Assembly (NCBI GenBank): GCA_015680685.1
Contig: MNCI01024166.1
Location: 382,104 to 446,103 of the forward strand
Length of the DNA stretch: 64,000 nt
Direction of reading: 5' to 3'
From: Gnetum montanum
Lineage: Eukaryota > Streptophyta > Gnetopsida > Gnetales > Gnetaceae
A program made the position numbers and the translations under genes. Below the pieces are notes generated by a model. That model was not told where the DNA came from and ran no database searches. It saw only the letters and a list, made by a program, of their open reading frames with translations. Positions 22,316 to 32,212 of the stretch are shown here, one piece after another. Each line of letters begins with the position of its first letter. Position 1 is the first letter of the stretch.

Positions 22316-25300
22316 TTAGACATAGTACCATTTCAGGTACAAATGATTTGTAGGATTAGCGAACTTGTTCCCGTCCATGTCAACTAGCTTGAATGCTCCA
22401 TTATTGTATGCCTTGGTGACTAAGTAAGGCCCTTCCCAGTTGGTTGAGAATTTGTCTGGATGTTCACTAGCAGCTTTAAGGACTAAGTATCCTTCTTTGA
22501 TGGGGTGCTTGTGTAGATCATATTTGTGTCATTGCCACTGCTGTTTTCGGTACCATTCGATTTGATCAAGCGTTCACACCCGTTCTTCCTCTACTGAGTC
22601 AAGTTCAGTAATGCGTAGTTCATTATTTTGACTTTCATCGAGGAGGCCCGAGAGAGCTATCTGCAACGAGGGAACCTATAAATCCAAAGGTAAAACAACT
22701 TCAGATCCGTACATAAGACTATATGGGGTTTTACCTATAGATGTTCGATGTGTCGTTCTGTATGCCTACAATGCATAGACTAATTGCTCGTGCCATCATT
22801 TCTTACTTTGATTTAGCATCTTTTTGAGCACCGTGATGATAATTTTTTTTGTAGCCTCTACTTTACCATTGCTCTATGGATAGTAAGGTGATGAGAATGC
22901 ATGTTTAATACCCAGGCTTTCATAGAATCTTTTAGTATCTGCACTACTAAACTGCGGCTCATTGTCAGTAGCGATCGTCATCGGAATACCAAAACGGGTC
23001 ACGATATTTTCTATTATGAAAGTTCAAATATGTTTTGAAGTGGTCTTCCTAAGAGGGATAGCTTCTACCCATTTTGTGAAGTATTCAGTTGCTATGACAA
23101 TGAAGCTATGTCCCACAGAGGATGATGGCGTTATGGGTCCAATTAAGTCTAATCCCCATTTTTGGAATGGCCATGTGATTTGTGTTGTGTGTAATTCGTT
23201 AGGTGGCACATGTATTAGATTACCATGCTTTTGGCAAATGTCACATGTTCTGACCTTGGAGATGCAATCGTATTCCATGTGTGGCCAGTAATAGCCTAAG
23301 CGCCTAATCTTTGTTACCATTACTTTGGGTGCAACATCTCCTCCACAAAGTTCTTCATGGACTTGTTCTACAATTGTTTGACCATCAATGCTACTAACGC
23401 ACATCAATAGAATGTCTTCGTAAGATTTATGACACAATGTGTCCCTTATTAACGCATATTACAAGGAGCGTTTTCGCATGGCGTCCTTTTGAGCATTTGT
23501 CAAGTGTTGTAGAGGTTTGCCTCTTAGAAGGTACTCTTTTATGTCATAGTACCATTCTATTGCATGTGTTGTACTAACGGATGCTATAGGAATTTCATCA
23601 AGAGTGTTAATTATAGGTTCGACGCAACTTGTTATAGAGCTAGGCAAGGCATGGAACATTTCGGGTGTCATGTTTAAGGCTAGTGTAGCAAGTGCATCGG
23701 CAATAGTGTTTTCGCTCCTAGGGACATGCCATATATCCACTTCTACTAGTCATCTCAGCAGGTGTTTGGTCAAATCACAATACAGTTGTAAATGGAGAGC
23801 CTTACATGCGTAAACCTCAATGACTTGATTAATGACTAACTATGAATCACGTCGAACTACAAGACGTGAGATTCCTGAAGTCAATGCTGCTTGAAGACCT
23901 CTAAGAAGACCTTCATATTCTGCCATGTTATTGGTACAAGGAAAGGTTAATCGATAGGTGAAGGATTTCTCTAGAGGAATATGTTAAAATGGCTATAGCA
24001 CTTCCTCCTTGGGAGGTTGAAGCTCCATCGAAGTAGAGGATTACCTTGTAGTCATCAGGTACAGTGTTTATCCTATTAACATTCTCATCAGGGAACTCAA
24101 GGTTAACTATTGCTTGATCATGCGTTGGCTAGACGACTAATTGTGTGACTATTGCTTGACCTTTTATGGAAGATTGGGCAACATAGTGTAAGTCAAACTC
24201 TATGATCATTGCTTTCCACCTAGCTATCCTACTCAATTCGTAGATGTTGTTGGTGATAGCGCGGAATACGTTATCTTTGCAAATGATGCAAACCTGATTA
24301 TGGAAGAGATAATGCCACCATTTCTTCAAGGCAAAAATAAGGGCAAGACATGATTTTTCCACGTCATTGTATCGTTGGTCATAGGCAATTAAAGCGTGGC
24401 TTAGGTAATACATAGGGATCTTGGCCCCATCTTGCTGTTTTTGACAAAGCATTGATGCAATAGAAGAATCAGAAGTTGTAAGGTAGATATAGAAGGGTTT
24501 ATCGCCTTGTGGGGGATGAACAGTCAGTAGTTGAGCCAACTCTCATTTTATGTTCTCGAACACTTCTTGACATTGTTGGGTCCATTGNNNNNNNNNNNNN
24601 NNNNNNNNNNNNNNNNNNNNNNNNNNNNNNNNNNNNNNNNNNNNNNNNNNNNNNNNNNNNNNNNNNNNNNNNNNNNNNNNNNNNNNNNNNNNNNNNNNNN
24701 NNNNNNNNNNNNNNNNNNNNNNNNNNNNNNNNNNNNNNNNNNNNNNNNNNNNNNNNNNNNNNNNNNNNNNNNNNNNNNNNNNNNNNNNNNNNNNNNNNNN
24801 NNNNNNNNNNNNNNNNNNNNNNNNNNNNNNNNNNNNNNNNNNNNNNNNNNNNNNNNNNNNNNNNNNNNNNNNNNNAAAATCCATCCATAAAGGATAATAG
24901 TGCATGCCCAGCAATTGTGTCAATAAGTTGATCAATTCTAGGTAACGGGAAATCGTCCTTTATAGTGGTTGTGTTAAGATCATGAAAGTCGATGCATATG
25001 CATATACTACCGTTCTTCTTAGGAACTACAACAATGTTTGATACCCAATCGAAATAATCAACGGCTCGGATGAAGCCAACTTGGTAGAGCTTTGTGATTT
25101 CAGCACGGACGGCCAATGCTACCTCAGGTCTGACCTTCCATGCTTTTTGTTCACCGGTTTAATTTTTCATCGAGAATAATGTTGTGTTGGATGATCTGGG
25201 GGTCTAGTCCTAGCATGTCGATATATGACTATGCGAACGTTTTTATGTTATCTTTTAACACTTGAGTGATGTCACTGACAAGTTGTGAGTCTAGTAGGAC

Positions 25301-25560
25301 GCTTAATTTTAATGTTCTAGTTTCGTCATTACATGTAGTAATGGGGATTTCAACTAGGGGATCTTCAATGATATTATCAGCTTCTAGATCTAGGGTTTTA
25401 GTCACGTTTTTAGGCCAATCTAATGTTTCTTGAGTGGAGGCTATTAAATTGGTATAAGTGGACAGATTTAGATCCAAGGATTCTGGGTTGATCGCTCTTT
25501 CTACCTCCCCGTATGGTCCACTGAGAGATAATGTTGAGGGGATGTTCTTGGTGGCCATGT
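22316..25560 (-). pseudogene. Tat-like pol: reverse transcriptase, RNase H, second RNase H, integrase
   Basis: The pre-RT part from 25558 includes DNIKTFA and DMLGLDPQIIQHNI. RT blocks are VGFIRAVDYFDWVSNIVVVP and GSICICIDFHDLN (25116-24900), and the active site falls in the 288-N gap. RNase H reads IPMYYLSHALIAYDQRYNDV and ALKKWWHYLFHNQV (about 24430-24290). A second RNase H starts VILYFDGASTSQGGSAIAI at about 24040, a hallmark of the Tat lineage. Integrase has HEELCGG and CDICQKHG, WGLDLIGPI (about 23140), TDNEPQF (about 22955) and NGKVEA, so all three catalytic acids are visible. The frame ends LKWYYV-stop at 22316. About a dozen stops are present, so this copy cannot make the enzyme. Confidence 0.85.
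24588..24875. other. Assembly gap, 288 N
   Basis: A run of N replaces the central part of reverse transcriptase of the Tat-like element, including the expected catalytic Asp-Asp motif. Flanking readings are GHALLSFMDGF upstream and QWTQQCQEVFENIK downstream on the minus strand. Confidence 0.99.
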
Positions 25561-26206
25561 GATTGCTCCTGCCAATTTAAAACAGGAGCGGAGTAAGAGA
25601 CACCCACTTGGCAAAAGAGTTACTAAATGTAAACGAACTGTGTACTGACAAAAATGGGAGATGTAGTGGGAGTTATGGCAGTTTAAGGCCATACTAGGCC
25701 AAATGATATTCATGTTGACTTGTTGTTTAGACTGAGTGTATGCACCATTTTTAAATTTTAAATTTTTTTGACTTTTAAATGAACAATAACTTCATGGAGA
25801 TTTTAAAGTTTTATGAATTTTATGTGCATCGTTATGTATTTCTATAAGTTTATATATGTTTATTTATTTTTGTTGTTGATTTTTGCACTTTTCTCCTCTT
25901 CTTCATAAGAATTTTTTTTGGGCCTCATCTCCAAAGGCTGGAATAATAAGGAATATTAGGCAAGCATAAGGCAAAGATGACATAAACAATAACATGCAAA
26001 CATGATGAAGTAAAATTTAAAAAAAGGAGATAAAATAAAAGGTAATAAATTAAATTAAATTAAATTGAGAATATTAGAGGTTAAAAAAAGGAGTTTTTGG
26101 AGTACAAAGCATCATTTCTCTCAGCGTGAATTCCTGGAAATTTGTACAATAGTGTGAGCTATAGAGTGCAAGCAGTGTGAGCTAAGGCATTAGCATCAAC
26201 ATCAAC
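25561..26206. other. AT-rich spacer between pol and the opposite-strand gene
   Basis: No coding region was recognised. It contains one copy of the AGTTTAAGGCCATACTAGGC motif (about 25679-25700), long A/T runs (25740-26100) and, next to the opposite-strand gene start, CAGCGTGAA and CAGTGTGAGC motifs (26118-26190) resembling those in the LTRs. The plus-strand promoter of the opposite gene, if any, would be here. Confidence 0.5.
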
Positions 26207-29200
26207 ATGAGCAAGGCAAATATGAAGGACAACGGCAGACGAAAGGCAAGTCGGGACAAGAGAAAGAGGCAGGCAGATCTAGCGTTCGTCGAGGAGAGTG
26301 AAGAGCTTCTCCAGTGTCTCCCCCAAGCTAGGATTCCAACGTGGAAGAAGGCCTTGCATAGGTAAGTTTGTTTTCTCTTGCTTTTCTCGGCATTTTTGTG
26401 GACAACGTTACCTAGGGTAGAATTCTTGTGCTACGATTGTGGGTTTCTGGGATTGCGATTTTGGGTGAATGCAAGTTCGGGGCATGAGTGCGTGGGCAGG
26501 GTTTCTAGCCTTCTTGGCGTCTTGGGCCTCAAGGATTTTTTTTCCCTTTTCTGGGCTTCCTACAGGGTCTTGAATGACTTTGACGAGGTCGGTGATGTTA
26601 GGGAGATTGTTGGGTACTGTTGGTATAGGGTTGATGCCCGACGCCACCGATGGGAAAGACGCTACAAATGGTTGCAACACTACCAAAAGGATGGGCATCA
26701 CAAATGGTTGGGGAATAGCCGAGATAAAGGTCGTCACCGCCAACCCAAGTTTGGGATGTTTGAGCATACATAGACTTACTTATGACGCGAGGTGTGGTAG
26801 CTGAGGTTGTGGTTGCACTACCTGTAAGAGTTCGACCTACTTCCTCTTCATGAGCACTGTTGTAGCCGTCATCATTAGGAGACAGGTTATCAGTTTCCTC
26901 CTAGGTGAGGAGGTTTTTCCATTCGTCAATGACTTGTTGGTGCTCAGGTGCTAGCGGGAAAGGATCGAGAGTCCTCTCCTCAAAGGGCAGGAGTTGGTTC
27001 TCCTCTTCGTAGCGTCTAATTATCATTAGTTCGTCAAATGTGGCTCACATCCCTACTATGCATTTTGCGCAAAGAAAGTTTGAGGTTTGTTCATTGATAA
27101 GAGGCGACTTTGTCGTGATGCGTTGAGGTCAGTGGATATCTTCTTGGTTCACCATTGTGGAAAATGACGAGCATGAGCTTAGGGCTTCTTTGTGCTTTGT
27201 GGATGTTTCTTCCTCCGTGGTAGCATGAGCATCCTGCCCTCCTTGGCAGCGTGACTGCAAATTTTTATTTTTTGCAGGGCAGTGTGAACTACCAAATTTT
27301 TAATTTTTGGAGCTGGGTAGCATGAGCTGTAGAATTTTTTGGATTTTTAGGCAAGGAATGGCCAGCGTGAATTTGTTGGAAGGCCCAGTGTGAGTTTGCT
27401 GGAAGGTCCTCCAGTGTGAGCTACTTGGGAAGTAAGCAGGTCCAGCGTTAGTTGCTGAAAATGAGTTCCAACGTTAGTTGTTGGTAAGGAAGTTCTTAGC
27501 GTTAGTTGTCGGGGACACCCATCGTGGGCTAAAATCGTGAAGATCTGCATCATTTCCTGGGATGTTCGTTACTTGCTGATTTCATATTTATACTATTTAT
27601 TTATTTTTCTTGGGATGGATGATTTAAGCCTTGCTTCAATGAGTGTTCACGTTCTGTACTTTTGTGTGGATTTACTGCGAAATAGATTTCAATGTACCCC
27701 AGTGAGCATCAGATACACTAAATAGATATTGGTGTCCTTGTCTCATGGGATGACAATGTGTACTCAAAGTGTCTATTTATGTGATTTTTGGTTTATGTGG
27801 TTTTGACCTATTATTAGCACCTAGATTCTTCACTCACCTAATGTTTTGGTTCTATGTAGGGAACCTAAGTCTTCTCTCCTTGTCATTGAGCTTGTTGGCA
27901 TACTTGCTTGGTTTGGCCCCTTTGGACAAGACACACCTCCCTATGACATGCACATCGGGCCCCATGTGATATGGTTTCGCCCCGGTGTCAGTTCATTTTT
28001 GTCATTTATCTTGCGAAATTTTAATGTGGTTATATGGTCTCACCTGAGTGAACAATTGGCTCATGACATCATCGAGACAGCATTGCCTAGGTCTACACAA
28101 GGCATGCTTGCCTTCATCATTGATATCGATGAAGGACTTTTCAAGGTTGCAAGAGGCCCTGCTGAAGGTTCTAAATCTACACATCCCTTAACTCGTGTAT
28201 GGGAGCTACCTTCGTGTAGTCATTAAAATAGCAGCAACACACTTTTCCTAGCTCTCCACGTGCATAATTTATTCCAAAACCCACCTGGGATGGTATATAG
28301 AGTGGACAAGTATGCCCCCTTGTGTCTTACTTTAACTTGTAATTCCTTTTTAAATTTTATGTTATCATCTAAATGTAAATGTTGTTTTCCTATGTAGGCC
28401 TCTCTTTGATGAACATGGGATGCGCGATGATGATGGTGGGCTTGCCTTAGCATGCACAGCGCTAGAGACATTCATGGCGGGCCCCACTCTTCGTGCCATG
28501 GTGTTGGACCAGACGAAGGTGGCCCTTGTTGACTACCATAGGTAATTTTCAAGAGCCTTTGAGTATTGCCGAGTTCGAGGTTGGTTACAAGAGGAATGAT
28601 CTTCTAATGGGCCAATTTTCCCTCAAAGAATTGGTCCTGCACCTATCACACCTACACCATTTACTGATGGTGAATGACCACACCCTAGACTCCATTTTCT
28701 CTTCTTTTTTGTTGCATTATCGTGTACCATGTTTTTAACTCTTGCTCTATGTTTTCTTTTTTTACAGCAGCCATCCCCCCTGAAGAAGTTACTATTGTAA
28801 TAGGCATACTGAGGCCACCCTTTTCATGAAGTATGTGGAGGTAGATCAGTCACAACAGTGGTTGCAGAAAAAATCTTTTGACTTGATCATCAGTCGTTTC
28901 ACCTGGGTAGGTTTGTTGGACTTGTTTACATCTTTGACTCCTAGCATTCCGGTTATCGAGATGATCACCATTATTGATTCTTTTAATGATGATGCTTCCT
29001 ATTTTAGCACACAAGTTCGAGGAGTCAAGGTATCTCTTCATTTGACCACTGAATCTCTTTCTAATATTTTTAGCGTACCCATGGATGGTACCAAAATGAC
29101 CATAGATAAAGCGACAAAAGAGGGCTAGATCATAAGAGAGCTTAAGCAATGGTTAGGTGTGTCTCGGGGTCCTAAGGGCTTTGCCATGCAAAACGATACC

Positions 29201-31580
29201 CAATCGATGGAGGTGAACTTCTTGTATCCTCTCTTTCGGGCATGGGCATTCCCCAAATCTCTTTCTTAAGGAAGAAACCTTGGGATTGAGTCTACACATG
29301 TTATGCATGCAGTTTTAGAGATGGGCATGCGCTACAACTGGGCTCAGTTTCTCATATCTGGTTTTCATGGGAAGATCATCAGGTTACGTTCAAACATCCA
29401 TGCTAAATCCCACTTTACCTTTGCCTTCTTTATGGGGTACTTACGTAGGTTTACTGAGTTCCTAGTTGTTTATGATGATAACCACTACGTTTTGAGAGAC
29501 CGTTCGCAACTGTCTCACCCTAGGATTCGCCATTTGTCTAGCACCACTAGATCCCAGGACCCACTGGAAGACATTGAGAAATTAGTATCGGTTACTAATG
29601 GAGGTGTGGCCAGCCGTTTCCATCATTCCCATGACAACTTGGGATTGGAACCGCCTAGGCTATGCACATCTATTAAAAGGGCTGAACATTTAATTGGTGA
29701 GACTGTTGGGAAGTCCAAGATGAAGGTGAAGAGGAAAGAATGCCCAAGGGAGCTTGCTCCAGATGTGATACTCCCAAGAGTAAAGAAGATTCGGTTTGTA
29801 CTGCCAGTGGTGGGTAAGTATTTTATTTTATTTTTGTGTATTTACTTTTATTTGTTGTTTTGGTTTATATGTTATTAAAAGTACATATATGCTATATGAT
29901 ACTAACTCTAGGATTCTAATGTTATTCAGAGGAGAGTCCTGAGAGGGAGAGAGAGGTCATGGCCCCGATGATTGAACCAGAAGCGGTCATCACAGGACCT
30001 GAGGAGGAAGGAAAAGAAGGGGAAGAAGTATTCAAGGAAGAAGAAACTCTTGCCCCACAAGAGGAAGATGTGACAAGCAACGTGGGGTCAAAGCTTGTGA
30101 GTCCTTGGATGCACTTAGGCATTCAAGTGATGAGAGAGATATCCGCGATGGTTTCTTTGATGGATCTTTGCGGCTTGGTGATCGGCCTAGGCTAAACAAC
30201 GAATGGCTTTTTGGTATGTTCTTTTTAGCTTAATCCATATTCTGTGTCTTTTAATTTTCATGTGTTGTTCTATATTATCTTGATTATCTTTAGCACCAGA
30301 GGTAGATGCTGAGATTTCTAAGGCACATACATCCCCGGAAGCGACATCAAGATCACAAGTTCTGATTCAAGAGACCTCCCCTAGTTGTCCCACATCAATT
30401 GACCAGCTAAGGCCATGGCCTGAGATGCCTAGCAAAATGGATTTTGTTAAGGGAATCATTAATGATGTGGTTGCTCGCCTACGAGAAGCTCATCCAAAAT
30501 TAGGTATGCTAAGTGTCTGGTTTCATCTGTGTTTCTCTGTGTTCATTGTTGTTTATAGATGATTCATGTGTGCGGTACTTACACCTGCAGGTGCTAAGCT
30601 CTAGTGGGATCCTTCTAAAGCTACTCACATTGATGCTCTCCCTGAATTACCAGGGAATATTGAGCAAATCCCTAGGAAGTTTTACAATGCAGTTTCTGAT
30701 TGCGTTGTACAGAACGCCAAATCGCTTTGGACTTGTAGGCGTTCGATTGAGTATTTATGGGATGAGGTCCACTCATTGAAGGAAGTCCTAGCAAAGGAGA
30801 GAGAGGAGAAAAGAGATCTCTAATCCCGTTATGATCTTACTACTGCTAGGTTGTCCGGTGATAGTACATGGTGCACATCTAAAATCACCTACGCACATTA
30901 CTTGATGGTTTTGAATAGCAAAGTGCAGGTGACAGAGGACTTAGCAAAACAAAGAGCACAGATGGACTTGCTGAATAGAAAATGTCACGACTGGAAGTCC
31001 TTCGCTGCAAAGGTATGGAAATGGGGCCAAGACCAAAAGGACCACAAGCATCAGTATAAGAAATGGTTAAAGGAGAAGTTAATTGAACATCACCGGATGG
31101 AGATGTTCATCGATGGGTTAGGCTTGCGGTCTGCTTATGACAAGTTCTTCGAGTGCATCGAGCTGGAGGGATCTCCTGAGAGAACCATTACTACCACCTT
31201 TGGGGAGGCTTTGACTAGCATGTTCTCTCTTGAGCGTCCTACCTGGACTTCAATGGACAAGGGTAAAACCTTGGTTGGCATTGATCTTGGCTTGGAGGAG
31301 GGTTGGGCAAACGTGCCCGAGGCAGAGATTCTACGGCGTTTGGAGGCCAACTTATGGCCTTCCTCACTTGTGAGTGTTTTATTGTGGTATTTATTTTTTG
31401 TATGGTTTTATTGTTTTCATTATTAGTGTTACTGTTTTTCCAATTTTTGTGTTTGTGATTTGCTTTATTACTCTTACCTATTTTGTTTTGTTTTCTATTT
31501 TCCGTTTGTAGGGACATGTTAATGATGGAGCTAGCCCTAGTGGAGCAAGAGCGGATGATGAAGAGGATCTCGAGGATTAG
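26207..31580 (+). pseudogene. Eight-exon gene opposite to gag-pol, with FCP1/NIF-like and transposon-type domains
   Basis: Exons inferred from GT-AG borders and phase: 26207-26361, 27860-28309, 28398-28541, 28768-29813, 29930-30213, 30294-30503, 30591-31369 and 31512-31580, about 1045 codons. It starts MSKANMKDNGRRKASRDKR. Exons 1-3 read LLVIELVGIL, IWFRPGVSSFLSFILRNFNV and VIWSHLSEQLAHD, then a THPLTRVWELP segment and LALACTALETF. This is the layout of an FCP1/NIF phosphatase, but the DxDxT acids are E and V. Exon 4 (VRGVKVSLHLTTESLSNIF-type region; NWAQFLISGFHGKI) resembles plant transposon-associated domains. Exon 5 is acidic, exon 7 is charged and helical, and it ends DDEEDLED-stop. Stops occur in exons 2, 4 and 7, and exon 5 has a frameshift. 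It lies between protease and RT of the Tat-like element on the other strand. It could instead be a separate insertion; no clear terminal repeats were seen. Confidence 0.6.
26408..27155 (-). pseudogene. Unrecognised sense-strand frame within intron 1 of the opposite gene
   Basis: From an ATG at 27155 the minus strand reads MVNQEDIH, a stop, then (after another stop) ATFDELMIIRRYEEENQLLP and FEERTLDPFPLAPEHQQVID. An acidic and Thr-rich stretch follows. After one frameshift near 26765 a 119-codon frame continues with MLKHPKLGLAVTTFISAIPQ to a stop at 26408. The upstream region 27200-27545 carries many CAGCGTGAGC-like motifs, like the element leader. The family was not recognised. It may be an extra frame of the Tat-like element between protease and RT. 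Confidence 0.4.
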
Positions 31581-32212
31581 CCCCCTCCATGAGCTTATTG
31601 TTAATCAGACTTTAGCTATTAAATGTTTTTGATTTTTGAATGTTTGATGGAAGTATGTGGTTGACAAATGTAATAATGTGGATCTAATTATGACATAATA
31701 TGTTGAAATTTTACTACCATGTTGACATATCATTTTTTTTTATTTTGTGTTTTCTCTTTTTATTTTATTTTTCCAATATCATCATGAACATATGCGTGAA
31801 ACTAAATGTAAGATGGTGGAACAAAATGTGAATCAATGCTTGTAAAAGAAGAAAGTAATGAGAAGGCATAAATCGAGACTGCAACTTGTATCATTTAAAC
31901 TAAAATTTGACATAACATAGTGAAAATCTGTAAATTTTGTGACGTATTGAATCCTAGTTTAAAGCCATTTCAAGTTGTTCAAATCAGTTTAAAGTCATGG
32001 TGGACTATTGCATCTGTTGCTAAGGAAAGAAAGGTTACCAGTTTTATGCCATAGTGGGCCAAAAGCAATAACAGTTTTTAGGAAACTTTTAAAAGAAACC
32101 GGTCATTTCTGACCATGGCTAGTTTAACGTCATTGCGGACATTCGTTGGTAGTTTAACTTCATATTGGACAATTGGTAGTTTAACATCATTTCGGACATT
32201 TGGTAGTTAGTT
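31581..32212. other. Spacer with AGTTTAA-type repeats next to the protease
   Basis: No gene was recognised. The part 31950-32212 has at least six copies of a motif like AGTTTAACGTCATTGCGGAC with variants such as CAGTTTTATGCCATAGTGGG. It is related to the tandem array at 21705-22302 and to the single copy at 25679. Confidence 0.6.
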
